Below, one piece after another: positions 35,318 through 43,139 of a stretch of 64,000 bases of DNA (positions are counted from its first letter, which is position 1; each line of letters opens with the position of its first letter). Source of the DNA: Microbacterium sp. VKM Ac-2870 (lineage in GTDB: Bacteria > Actinomycetota > Actinomycetes > Actinomycetales > Microbacteriaceae); assembly GCF_015350795.1 (NCBI RefSeq), contig NZ_JADKSH010000006.1, positions 122,379 through 186,378 on the forward strand, written 5' to 3'. The position numbers and the translations under genes are program-made. The notes beneath the pieces were generated by a model that did no database searches, was not told the origin of the DNA, and saw only the letters and a list, made by a program, of their open reading frames with translations.

Positions 35318-36205
35318 ATGTATTCCGCGATCGCACGCAACAAGCGCAACACCTGGCTGATCCTGGCCGGGTTCGTCGTCGTCCTCGGGTTGATCGGCCT
35401 TGCGGCGGGCTGGCTCGCCGGAAACAACTGGTGGATCACCGCTTTCGTGCTGGTCGGCGCCGCCGGATACGCGACCTTGCAGTACTTCCTCGCCGACCGG
35501 GAGGCGTTGGCGCTGTCGGGTGCACAGGAAGTCACCCGGGAGGAAGCACCGCGCTACTTCCGAATCGTCGAGAACCTCTGCATCAGCACCGGAACACCCA
35601 TGCCGACGCTCCACGTGGTGGAGGATGCCGCGCCCAATGCCTTCGCCACCGGCCGCACACCCGAGCGCGCCGCCATCACTGTGACGACGGGCCTGTTCGA
35701 ACTGATGACCGATCGCGAGCTCGAAGGCGTTCTCGGCCACGAGCTGGGCCACATCCGCAACTACGACATCCGCGTCTCGCTCGTCGTCTTCGGGCTCGTC
35801 GTCGCGGTCGGTCTGATCGCCGACATCCTGCTGCGGGTCGCGTTCTTCGGGGGAGGGCGCCGCGGCGGCAACAACCAGTCCCAGCTCTTCTTCCTGCTCT
35901 TCGGCGTGGTGGCTGCTCTCGTCGCTCCGCTTCTCGCCGGAGTCGTCCAGGCCGCCATCTCTCGTCAGCGCGAGTACCTCGCCGATGCCACCAGCGCCCT
36001 CACGACCCGCGACCCCGACGGCCTGTCGTCTGCGCTCGCGAAACTCGGAGAGTACGGACGTCCTCTGGCCAAAGCGAACACATCGATGGCGCACCTGTGG
36101 ATCAGCGACCCGCTGCGCCCCGGCGCCGTCCAGCGCCTGTTCGCGACTCACCCGCCCATCCCTGACCGCATTGCGCGTCTTCAAGAGATGGGTGGCCGGT
36201 TCTGA
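35318..36205 (+). CDS. M48 family membrane zinc metalloprotease (HtpX-like)
   Basis: The product is 295 aa. Two N-terminal membrane segments (~13-32, 38-57), the zinc motif HELGH (141-145) in LEGVLGHELGHIRNYD, two more hydrophobic segments (~152-172, ~188-212) and the third zinc ligand in REYLADATSA (Glu). This is the HtpX layout, an inner-membrane protease degrading misfolded membrane proteins with its active site in the cytoplasm. ATG 35318 is used since upstream codons overlap lemA; no strong ribosome-binding site, so it may rely on coupling to lemA. Confidence 0.93.
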   Translation: MYSAIARNKRNTWLILAGFVVVLGLIGLAAGWLAGNNWWITAFVLVGAAGYATLQYFLADREALALSGAQEVTREEAPRYFRIVENLCISTGTPMPTLHVVEDAAPNAFATGRTPERAAITVTTGLFELMTDRELEGVLGHELGHIRNYDIRVSLVVFGLVVAVGLIADILLRVAFFGGGRRGGNNQSQLFFLLFGVVAALVAPLLAGVVQAAISRQREYLADATSALTTRDPDGLSSALAKLGEYGRPLAKANTSMAHLWISDPLRPGAVQRLFATHPPIPDRIARLQEMGGRF

Positions 36206-36209
36206 GTTC

Positions 36210-36215
36210 TAGACT
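36210..36215 (+). promoter_or_regulatory. -10 box of the AI-2E transporter gene
   Basis: TAGACT, 6 nt before ATG 36222 (leaderless). Confidence 0.55.
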
Positions 36216-36221
36216 GGCGGG

Positions 36222-37418
36222 ATGAGCGGCTCCGACGACACTTCCGGCGCCGAGCGGCGCGGCTCGTTCCTCGACTCTCTGCGCGAGCGCACCGTGGCCT
36301 CGGATATCGACCGCGGCTTGCCCCGTGGCCTGCGCGTGGCAACGGCCTACGCCTGGCGCTTCGTGGTCATCGCCGTCGCTGCCGGCATCCTGATCTGGCT
36401 CGTCATCCAACTCAAGCTGCTCGTCGTTCCCCTGCTCGTGGCGATATTGATCACGGCTCTGCTCTGGCCCGCGCTGAGCTGGATGCTGAACCGTGGAGTG
36501 CCCCGCTGGCTCGCGATCGTCGTATCGGTGATCGGCACGATCGCCGTCGTGGGCGGTCTGCTCTGGCTGGCGATCTGGCAGATCACTCGGGAGTGGTCGA
36601 GCGTTCAGGCGCGCACGACGCAGGCGATCGATCAGTTGCGCCAGTATCTCATCGACGGACCGCTTCACCTCACCGCCGAGCAGATCGACGATCTGCTGGC
36701 GCGGGCATGGAGCTACCTGCAACAGCAGGTGGAAGTGCTGTGGTCAGGCGCCCTGGTGGTGGGCTCCACCGTCGGCCATGTCATCACGGGCGCGGTGCTG
36801 GCCCTGTTCATTCTGCTGTGCACGCTCGCCGACGGCGCGGGTATCTGGCGTTGGGTCGTGCGACTGTTCCCGCGTCGCGCCCGCAGCGAGGTCGACGGGG
36901 CGGGTCGCGCCGGCTGGCGAACGGTCGTCACCTATGCGCGCACACAGCTGCTCGTCGCGACGATCGACGCCACCGGCATCGCCCTTGGCGCCTTCTTCCT
37001 GGGTGTTCCGCTGGCCATTCCGATCGGCGTGCTCGTCTTCCTCGGCGCGTTCGTCCCCTTCGTCGGTGCGGTTGTCACCGGCGCCCTCGCCGTCTTCCTC
37101 GCGCTCGTCTACAACGGGCCGTGGATCGCCTTGTGGATGCTGGTGGTCGTTCTCGCCGTGCAGCAGATCGAAGGCCATATCCTCCAGCCGCTGCTGATGG
37201 GCTCCGCAGTGAAGGTTCACCCGCTCGCGGTCGTCCTCGTCGTCGCCGGGGGAGCGATGATCGCCGGCATCCCCGGTGCTCTGTTCGCCGTACCGCTCGC
37301 CGCGTTCGTCAACGTTGTGGCGGTGTACCTCGGCCGGCGCCGCGACGACGGCTCTCCACCGGAGGAGAGCGACCTCATCTGGAGCACCGTTCCCCGCAGC
37401 AGGAAGAAGACCGCGTGA
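36222..37418 (+). CDS. AI-2E family transporter (PerM-like membrane protein)
   Basis: The product is 398 aa with about 8 membrane segments and a soluble helical insertion (~125-185) between two halves, the AI-2E/PerM topology. Diagnostic pieces: LLVVPLLVAILITALLWPAL, GVPLAIPIGVLVFLGAFVP and QQIEGHILQPLLMG with the conserved Glu/Gln/Pro. Members export signals, act as Na+/H+ antiporters or have unknown substrates, so the family name should not be read as proof of AI-2 export. Its stop overlaps the ilvA start (GTGA), an unexpected coupling to amino-acid metabolism. A PerM-like gene also sits within the mycobacterial greA-ychF block. Confidence 0.9.
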   Translation: MSGSDDTSGAERRGSFLDSLRERTVASDIDRGLPRGLRVATAYAWRFVVIAVAAGILIWLVIQLKLLVVPLLVAILITALLWPALSWMLNRGVPRWLAIVVSVIGTIAVVGGLLWLAIWQITREWSSVQARTTQAIDQLRQYLIDGPLHLTAEQIDDLLARAWSYLQQQVEVLWSGALVVGSTVGHVITGAVLALFILLCTLADGAGIWRWVVRLFPRRARSEVDGAGRAGWRTVVTYARTQLLVATIDATGIALGAFFLGVPLAIPIGVLVFLGAFVPFVGAVVTGALAVFLALVYNGPWIALWMLVVVLAVQQIEGHILQPLLMGSAVKVHPLAVVLVVAGGAMIAGIPGALFAVPLAAFVNVVAVYLGRRRDDGSPPEESDLIWSTVPRSRKKTA

Positions 37419-38641
37419 CCCTCCCTACCCTGGCAGAATTCGAGGGAGCCGCCGCCGTCCTTCGCGATGTCATCCTCAAGACTCCCTTCGACGTCTCCGA
37501 GCACCTGAGCGATGTGCTCGGTGCCCCCGTCTACCTCAAGCTCGAGAATCTGCAGCGCACGGGCTCGTTCAAGATCCGGGGTGCCACCTATCGGCTGTCC
37601 CGACTGAGCGCCGAAGAGCGGGCTCGTGGTGTGGTGGCCGCGTCGGCGGGAAACCACGCTCAGGGTGTCGCCCTCGCAGCGCAGAAGCTCGGCATCCACG
37701 CGACGATCTTCATGCCTCTCGGTGTGCCCGTGCCCAAGCTGCTGGCAACGAGGGGCTACGGTGCCGAGGTGATCTTGGAGGGAGCCACCGTCGAGACGCC
37801 GCTCCGCCTGGCCGCCGAGTACGCTGAGCGCACCGGCGCGGTGCTCATCCACCCGTTCGACCATCGCGACGTCATCGTCGGACAGGGAACGCTCGGGCTC
37901 GAGGTGTGGGATGCCGTGCCGGACCTCGACACCGTCATCGTCGGCATCGGGGGAGGCGGTCTCATCGCCGGGGTCGCCGCCGCGGTGAAGGCGCGGGCGG
38001 CCCTTCACGGCCGCACGGTGCGCATCGTCGGTGTGCAGGCTGAGAACTCCGCGGCCTATCCTGCTTCTCTCGCGGCCGGCGAGCCTCTCACGGTCGCGAC
38101 CACCCCGACGATCGCCGACGGCATCGCCGTGGCGCGTCCGGGCGACGCGCCGTTCGAGGTCATCAGCGAGCTCGTCGACGAGGTCGTCACCGTCAGCGAC
38201 GACGACATCGCGCGGGCGCTGCTCGTGCTCTTGGAGCGGGCCAAGCAGGTGGTGGAACCGGCGGGGGCGGTTGGAGTGGCGGCGATCCTCTCCGGCAAGG
38301 TGGCGCCGACGGGCGCGACCGCGGTCATCCTCTCCGGGGGCAACATCGATCCGCTGCTGCTGCAGCGCGTCGTCGCGCACGGGCTCGCGGCATCTGGGCG
38401 CTACATGACCCTCGAGATCCCGCTGCCCGATCGGCCCGGACAGTTGGCGCGGGTGTCGGAGCTGCTCGCGATCGCGGGAGCCAACGTCATCGAGGTGCTG
38501 CACACCCGCCACGGTCAGGGCTTGCAGATCAGCGAGGTGGTCCTGCAGCTCAGCGTCGAGACGCGCGGCGCGGAACACCGCGCACACGTCATCACCGTGC
38601 TCGAGGAGGCCGGCTTCCACCCGCGCCTCGCACGCGACTGA
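37415..38641 (+). CDS. ilvA: Threonine ammonia-lyase (threonine dehydratase)
   Basis: The product is 408 aa. A PLP fold-type II domain with LENLQRTGSFKIRGA (PLP Lys53), SAGNHAQGVALAA and the glycine loop VGIGGGGLIAGVA converts threonine to 2-oxobutanoate and ammonia. The C-terminal ~80 residues form a single ACT-like regulatory domain (LEIPLPDRPGQLARV...GANVIEVLHTRHG), as in the short, TdcB/IlvA2-type class rather than the long IlvA with two ACT-like repeats. It may serve isoleucine synthesis or catabolism. GTG 37415 overlaps the transporter stop by 4 bp. Confidence 0.95.
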   Translation: MTLPTLAEFEGAAAVLRDVILKTPFDVSEHLSDVLGAPVYLKLENLQRTGSFKIRGATYRLSRLSAEERARGVVAASAGNHAQGVALAAQKLGIHATIFMPLGVPVPKLLATRGYGAEVILEGATVETPLRLAAEYAERTGAVLIHPFDHRDVIVGQGTLGLEVWDAVPDLDTVIVGIGGGGLIAGVAAAVKARAALHGRTVRIVGVQAENSAAYPASLAAGEPLTVATTPTIADGIAVARPGDAPFEVISELVDEVVTVSDDDIARALLVLLERAKQVVEPAGAVGVAAILSGKVAPTGATAVILSGGNIDPLLLQRVVAHGLAASGRYMTLEIPLPDRPGQLARVSELLAIAGANVIEVLHTRHGQGLQISEVVLQLSVETRGAEHRAHVITVLEEAGFHPRLARD

Positions 38642-38702
38642 ACTCGGCGGACGAAGAGCGACGAGGGGGAGTGGTCAGGATGCTGCGGCTCGCCGCATCC
38701 GG

Positions 38703-39191
38703 TCACTGACCGTTGTAGGTCTCGACCTTGACGATCTCGACGGCGATCTCGCGGCCGTTCGGAGCGGTGTACGAGGTCTTCTCGCCTTCGGCGAGGCCCA
38801 GGATGGCCGCGCCCAGTGGCGAGGCCTCGCTGTAGACGTCGAGTTCGGACCCGGCGGCGATCTCGCGGCTGCCGAGCAGGAATACCTCTTCGCCTCCGGC
38901 GACGATCGCCGTGACGACGGTTCCGCCCTTGACGGTGCCGTCCGACTCCGGTGCTTCACCGACGACAGCATCCTTCAGCAGCGATTGCAGGGTGCGGATG
39001 CGCGCTTCCTGCTTGCCCTGCTCATCCTTCGCGGCGTGATAGCCGCCGTTCTCCTTGAGGTCGCCCTCTTCGCGTGCGGCTTCGATGCGCTTCGCGATCT
39101 CTTCGCGACCCGTGGTCGACAGGTGCTCGAGCTCGGCCGCGAGCCGGTCGTAGGCGTCCTGGGTGAGGAAGGTCTCCGTGTTCTCGGGCAC
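38703..39191 (-). CDS. greA: Transcription elongation factor GreA
   Basis: The product is 162 aa: an N-terminal antiparallel coiled coil (FLTQDAYDRLAAELEHL...AREEGDLKENGGYHAAKDEQ) whose acidic tip (Asp/Glu in EEGDLKEN) reaches the RNA polymerase active site, and a C-terminal FKBP-like domain (GSREIAAG, SPLGAAILG). GreA stimulates transcript cleavage in backtracked complexes. GTG 39191 has GGAG upstream; the longer frame to 39467 runs into the next gene. Followed upstream by DUF4307, as in mycobacteria (greA Rv1080c, Rv1081c). Confidence 0.96.
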   Translation of the reverse strand: MPENTETFLTQDAYDRLAAELEHLSTTGREEIAKRIEAAREEGDLKENGGYHAAKDEQGKQEARIRTLQSLLKDAVVGEAPESDGTVKGGTVVTAIVAGGEEVFLLGSREIAAGSELDVYSEASPLGAAILGLAEGEKTSYTAPNGREIAVEIVKVETYNGQ

Positions 39192-39274
39192 GTCGTCTCC
39201 TTGTCGATCGGAATCGGAGAGTCCGGTCGCGATGGCGTCGATGCGACACCCTGCCCGCGCCGGGCTAAGCCAAA

Positions 39275-39296
39275 CGCCCCGGCTGCTGCCGGGGCG
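39275..39296 (-). terminator. Hairpin terminator downstream of DUF4307 gene
   Basis: CGCCCCGGC/GCCGGGGCG, 9-bp stem with a 4-nt loop, followed on the minus strand by TTTGG. It separates the DUF4307 gene from greA. Confidence 0.75.
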
Positions 39297-39312
39297 CGTA
39301 TGTCGAATCAGC

Positions 39313-39717
39313 CTACGGGATCCAGCATGACGGGACCAAACCGGTCGTCGCCTCGGCGGTCGTTGGCACGACCTCGGAGAAGGTTCGGCTGTGGGCGGGG
39401 TCGGCCGGGTACGACACGACCTTCCAGCCCACGATGCCGTGATCGGTGTCCTGTGCCTCGATGACACAGTCGACCGCCGAGCTCGGCGCCAGCGTCAGCT
39501 GGAAGTCGACGGTGACGCTGCGCGCGTCGGTGAGGTGGAAGCCGAGCACGTCGATGTCGACGGACTGCGCGGCCTGCGCATAGGTCGACCAGCCCAGGTA
39601 GCCGACGGCGGCGACGGCCACGAGACCGATGCCGATCACCGCAGCACGGCGTCCACGGAGGCCGCGGCGACGTCCGTAGCGATCGTCGAGTTCCTGCTGC
39701 GTGCGCATCGCGGTCAT
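39313..39717 (-). CDS. DUF4307-domain membrane protein
   Basis: The product is 134 aa. A short basic cytoplasmic N-terminus (DDRYGRRRGLRGRR), one membrane segment (~24-44) and an extracytoplasmic beta-rich domain containing LTDARSVTVDFQL and DCVIEAQDTDHGIVGW, the DUF4307 core; a second Cys is near the end (SCWIP) and could pair with the first. ATG 39717 follows GGAAG; ATG 39708 is possible. The gene is next to greA in many actinobacteria. Function unknown. Confidence 0.88.
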   Translation of the reverse strand: MTAMRTQQELDDRYGRRRGLRGRRAAVIGIGLVAVAAVGYLGWSTYAQAAQSVDIDVLGFHLTDARSVTVDFQLTLAPSSAVDCVIEAQDTDHGIVGWKVVSYPADPAHSRTFSEVVPTTAEATTGLVPSCWIP

Positions 39718-39734
39718 GACACTTCCCGAGGTTC

Positions 39735-39755
39735 TAGGCTGGTACTTCCAGGCTA
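39735..39755. promoter_or_regulatory. Overlapping divergent -10 boxes in a near-palindrome
   Basis: CTAGGCTGG and CCAGGCTAG flank a 5-bp centre. TAGGCT (39735-39740) can serve the plus-strand gene and TAGCCT (39755-39750) the minus-strand gene, so the two promoters face across one another. Confidence 0.45.
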
Positions 39756-39781
39756 GGCGCTCCGCGCGGAACAGAGGAACG

Positions 39782-40096
39782 ATGCACGCACTGACGGTCG
39801 CACTCGCGAGCGTCGCCGCCGAGGCGACACCCACCCCGACGATGACGGTCAACCCGGATGCCGTCACCCCCGGGTTCGCGGGCTTCGTCGGCATCGCCGT
39901 GCTGGCCGTGGCGGTGATCTTCCTCCTCATCGACATGCTCCGCCGCATCCGTCGCGCGGGGTATCGATCCGAGATCGCCGAAGAACTCGACGCGCAGCAG
40001 CAGGCCGACGCCGCTGCGGTGGCCGAGGAGCAGGCGTCCGCCGCCGTCGAGGCGAGCGACACCGACGATCAGGACATCGACCGCGCGACGCGCTAG
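39782..40096 (+). CDS. Small single-pass membrane protein (Rv1083-like position), unknown function
   Basis: The product is 104 aa: an N-terminal stretch (possibly outside) with a Thr/Pro-rich TPTPTMTVNPDAVTPG, one membrane segment (~33-53), then an RRIRRAGYRSEI basic motif and an acidic Ala/Glu/Asp-rich tail in the cytoplasm. GAGGAA precedes ATG 39782. A small membrane protein of this shape occurs at the same place in mycobacteria between mca and the hemolysin III gene. Function unknown. Confidence 0.82.
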   Translation: MHALTVALASVAAEATPTPTMTVNPDAVTPGFAGFVGIAVLAVAVIFLLIDMLRRIRRAGYRSEIAEELDAQQQADAAAVAEEQASAAVEASDTDDQDIDRATR

Positions 40097-40124
40097 CAGC
40101 GCCCCATCGCCGTGACGGAGTGGC

Positions 40125-40862
40125 TCAGCCGGACGCGCCCAGCGACGGCACCAGTGGGTGCAGTGCGATAAGCAGGCACGCCGTCCAGTGGCACAGGAAC
40201 GCGAGCACCGTGCACACGTGGAAGATCTCGTGGAAGCCGAAGTGCCCCGGCCACGGGTTGGGCTTCTTCAGCGCGTAGACGATAGCCCCGCCCGTGTACA
40301 GCAGGCCGCCGACGATGACCAGGATCATCATCGCGACGTTCACCTGCAGCAGGTCGACAAGGTACATGACCGCGGCCCAGCCGAGCAGGAGATAGAGCGC
40401 GACGTAGAGCCATCGCGGCGCGTTGATCCAGAACACGCGGAACAGGATGCCCAGCAGTGCTCCCGACCACACCAGCACGAGCAGCAGAGTCCCCTTGCCC
40501 GGTTCCAGCGCCAGCACCGCGATCGGTGTGTAGGTGCCCGCGATCAGCAGCAGGATGTTCGCGTGGTCGATGCGCTTGAGCACCGCCTTGGTCGTCGGCG
40601 TCCAGGTGAACCGGTGATACAGCGCGGAGTTGCCGAACAGCAGCAACGAGGTCGCCATGAACACGGCTGCCGCCCACTTCGCCGGCGCGCCATGAGCTGC
40701 GACGATGAGCACGGTTCCGGCGACGAGCGCGACGGGGAACGTCCCCGCGTGGATCCATCCGCGCCACGTCGGCTTCAACTCGTCCTGAGAGCTGGCAGAT
40801 GCCGCTTCGATGAGGGGGAGCTGGGGCATCTCGGTGCCCTCGGAACCTGGGTGTCGGGTCAC
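40125..40862 (-). CDS. trhA: Hemolysin III family (PAQR-type) membrane protein
   Basis: The product is 245 aa with seven predicted membrane segments. HlyIII/PAQR signatures: RGWIHAGTFPVALVAG near TM1, SALYHRFTW (Ser-x-x-x-His), RIDHANILLLIAGTYTP (Asp) and FHEIFHVCTVLAF (His-x-x-x-His), together forming the putative zinc site of this hydrolase-like family. GTG 40862 is 7 nt after TAGGCT (40875-40870, minus); ATG 40829 is the conservative alternative. Divergent from the prenyl synthase, as in mycobacteria (Rv1085c/Rv1086). Lytic activity should not be assumed from the name. Confidence 0.92.
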   Translation of the reverse strand: MTRHPGSEGTEMPQLPLIEAASASSQDELKPTWRGWIHAGTFPVALVAGTVLIVAAHGAPAKWAAAVFMATSLLLFGNSALYHRFTWTPTTKAVLKRIDHANILLLIAGTYTPIAVLALEPGKGTLLLVLVWSGALLGILFRVFWINAPRWLYVALYLLLGWAAVMYLVDLLQVNVAMMILVIVGGLLYTGGAIVYALKKPNPWPGHFGFHEIFHVCTVLAFLCHWTACLLIALHPLVPSLGASG

Positions 40863-40869
40863 GTCACAG

Positions 40870-40943
40870 AGCCTACGCGCCTGTGCATTCCGCGCCACGC
40901 ACATAGCGTTCGCGCGAGATCGGGCCAGCCCGCGCGGTAGCGT
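40870..40943. promoter_or_regulatory. Divergent leaderless promoters: trhA and isoprenyl transferase
   Basis: Minus TAGGCT (40875-40870) is 7 nt before GTG 40862, and plus TAGCGT (40938-40943) is 7 nt before GTG 40951. Confidence 0.6.
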
Positions 40944-40950
40944 AGGGGGC

Positions 40951-41736
40951 GTGACACCCACCGGTTCGAGCGAGGGGCGCGGCTTCCTCTATCGCCTCTA
41001 CAGTTCGCGGCTGCGTCGCGAGTTGACGCCTGAGACCGTGCCACACCATGTCGCGATGATGATCGACGGCAACCGCCGGTGGGCACGCCAGGCGGGCTTC
41101 GCGACTGTGGCGCACGGGCATCGCGCCGGGGCGGCGAAGATGCATGAGTTCTTGCGGTGGTGCGATGACCTCGGCATCCGTGTCGTGTCGCTGTATCTGC
41201 TCTCGACCGACAATCTCACCAAGCGTGACTCACAGGAACTCGCCGATCTCCTCGAGATCATCGCCGAACTGGCCGACGAGCTCTCCCGCGAGCCGGGCTG
41301 GCGCGTGCAGCACGTGGGGCGGGCGGAGATACTCCCGGCCGACCTCGCCCGCGTGCTTCGCACGGCAGAGGAACGCACCGCCGGAAATACCGGGCTCCAC
41401 GTCAACCTGGCCGTCGGCTACGGCGGGCGCGGCGAGATCGTCGACGCGGTGCGCAGCATCATCGCCAAGCACGACGAGAGCGGAGGCTCGCTCGAAGAGC
41501 TTGCCGCGAGCCTCACACCAGAGCAGATCGGCGAGCATCTCTACACCGGCGGTCAGGTCGACCCCGACCTCGTCATCCGCACCTCGGGCGAGCAGCGGCT
41601 CAGCGACTTCTTGCTCTGGCAGTCCGCACATTCCGAGTTCTACTTCGTCGAGGCCCTCGGGCCGGATCTGCGCGAGGTCGATTTCCTGAGGGCGATCCGC
41701 GACTACGCGACGCGAGATCGGCGCTACGGCGGCTGA
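40951..41736 (+). CDS. uppS: Isoprenyl transferase (cis-prenyl diphosphate synthase)
   Basis: The product is 261 aa. Cis-prenyl transferases extend allylic diphosphates with isopentenyl diphosphate. Motifs: MMIDGNRRWARQAG with the catalytic Asp and Asn, GHRAGAAKMHEFLRWC, and the C-terminal RTSGEQRLSDFLLWQSAHSE with the Arg/Ser/Glu residues of the IPP site. The same divergent pairing with hemolysin III in M. tuberculosis involves Rv1086, a short-chain (Z)-farnesyl diphosphate synthase, so a short product rather than undecaprenyl is possible; chain length cannot be decided here. GTG 40951 is leaderless. Confidence 0.93.
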   Translation: MTPTGSSEGRGFLYRLYSSRLRRELTPETVPHHVAMMIDGNRRWARQAGFATVAHGHRAGAAKMHEFLRWCDDLGIRVVSLYLLSTDNLTKRDSQELADLLEIIAELADELSREPGWRVQHVGRAEILPADLARVLRTAEERTAGNTGLHVNLAVGYGGRGEIVDAVRSIIAKHDESGGSLEELAASLTPEQIGEHLYTGGQVDPDLVIRTSGEQRLSDFLLWQSAHSEFYFVEALGPDLREVDFLRAIRDYATRDRRYGG

Positions 41737-41798
41737 GGACTGTCGGCGGCGCGCGACGGCCCCGGCTGCGCCCGTGGGCGCATGGGACAATGGCAGAC

Positions 41799-42962
41799 GT
41801 GAACGATCTGGCGCCCTATCTCGAGTCCTTCGACGGCGTGGAGGGCTACCTCGATTGGGCCGCATTCGGGCCGCTCTCCCCGGCCGTGCGGGCGGAGATG
41901 CTCGCCGACGCCGAACTGCTCGGCAGTGGTCGCCGCTCGGGAATCGACCTGGTGGCCTCGCGGGTGGGCGAGGCGCGCGAGTTGATCGCCGGCATCCTGG
42001 CGTGTTCGGTCGACGACGTGGTGATGCAGCCCTCGACGACCCAGGGACTGATGCACGCGATGCACGGGTTGGCCGGAACCGTGATCGTCTCCGCGCAGGA
42101 CTTCCCGGCGCTGCGTGTCACCGCGCGCCGTGCCCACGACTCGCGCGGGCGCCTCACTGTGCGCGAGATCGACCCGCCTGACGGCATCGTCACGGCGGAT
42201 GCGGTCGCCGACGCCCTCGATGACGACGTGACGGCTGTCGGGGTGAGTCTCGTCGATTTCCGCACCGGGGCTCTCGCCGATCTCGCCGCGATCCGCGAGC
42301 TGATCGGCGACCGACTTCTGATCGTCGACGCCATCCAGGCGTTCGGCGTGACCGACGTGGATTGGTCTGCCGCCGACGTCGTGTGCGGCAACGGGTACAA
42401 GTGGCTCCGTGCGGGGCGCGGCACCGGTTTCGCCCGCTTCTCCGATCGTGCCCGCGAGCGCATACAGCCGGTCCTCTCGGGAATCTCCGGGATGCAGGGC
42501 GATGCATCCAGCCTCGGCGTTCCGGCGCCGCTGTCGAGCGCCGCGGCCTATCAGGTGGCGCCGACGGATCCGCTGGCCGCGGGCCGTCTGGCAGTCGCGC
42601 TGCGCGAGATGACGGATGCCGGCATCCCCGAGATCGCGGGCGAGGTGCGCTCGCGCGCGCAGGCCGTGATGGACCTCGCCGATCGCTACGGGGTCCCGAT
42701 CCTGACTCCGCGCGACCGGCATGCCGGCATCGTGACACTGCAGCCCGCCCCCCACGATGCCGCGCCACTCTCGGCCGCCCTAGCCAACCACGGGGTCACT
42801 ATCACTGCTCGGGGTGCGACGATCCGTGTCGCCGCCCACGCGGGCACTGGCGCCGACACCCTGCGCCTGCTCGGCGACGCGCTGGCCGAGGTGGGCACCA
42901 CACGCGTGGTGATCGACGTCGCACCAGGGGGCCTCACGCTTCCCGACGCGATCGAGGCGTGA
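41799..42962 (+). CDS. Class V aminotransferase-fold PLP enzyme
   Basis: The product is 387 aa. PLP fold-type I, class V: an N-terminal region with GYLDWAAFGPLSP, QPSTTQGLMHAMH around the phosphate, LLIVDAIQAFGVTDVDW with the PLP-binding Asp, and VCGNGYKWLRAGRGTGF with the Schiff-base Lys. Relatives include cysteine desulfurase-like, kynureninase-like and isopenicillin epimerase-like enzymes; no Cys loop typical of desulfurases is apparent. GTG 41799 lies 7 nt after GACAAT (leaderless pattern); ATG 41790 is possible. Substrate unknown. Confidence 0.85.
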   Translation: MNDLAPYLESFDGVEGYLDWAAFGPLSPAVRAEMLADAELLGSGRRSGIDLVASRVGEARELIAGILACSVDDVVMQPSTTQGLMHAMHGLAGTVIVSAQDFPALRVTARRAHDSRGRLTVREIDPPDGIVTADAVADALDDDVTAVGVSLVDFRTGALADLAAIRELIGDRLLIVDAIQAFGVTDVDWSAADVVCGNGYKWLRAGRGTGFARFSDRARERIQPVLSGISGMQGDASSLGVPAPLSSAAAYQVAPTDPLAAGRLAVALREMTDAGIPEIAGEVRSRAQAVMDLADRYGVPILTPRDRHAGIVTLQPAPHDAAPLSAALANHGVTITARGATIRVAAHAGTGADTLRLLGDALAEVGTTRVVIDVAPGGLTLPDAIEA

Positions 42963-43139
42963 CGCACCGAGTTAACACGTTGGTCACCTGCGAGCGGCGT
43001 GTCGTGGATGACGCGAGGCGCCTCGTCGCCGTACGTTCATCACATCGGGCACGGCGCCCGGTCGAGTCGGCCTTTTCACGACTCGTGGCCACGGTCGACT
43101 CGAAACTGCCGGGTGTTGCACCCGGGGCGGGAGTGAGTT

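Noticed and set aside
38678..38700. Possible terminator between ilvA and greA
   Set aside because: GGATGC/GCATCC gives only a 6-bp stem with a poor extension and no T-run; too weak to call.
42963..43139. Gene or riboswitch in the 177-bp gap before phoH
   Set aside because: No frame with a start and ribosome-binding site; only short GAGTCG/CGACTC repeats and a weak TACGTT box are visible.
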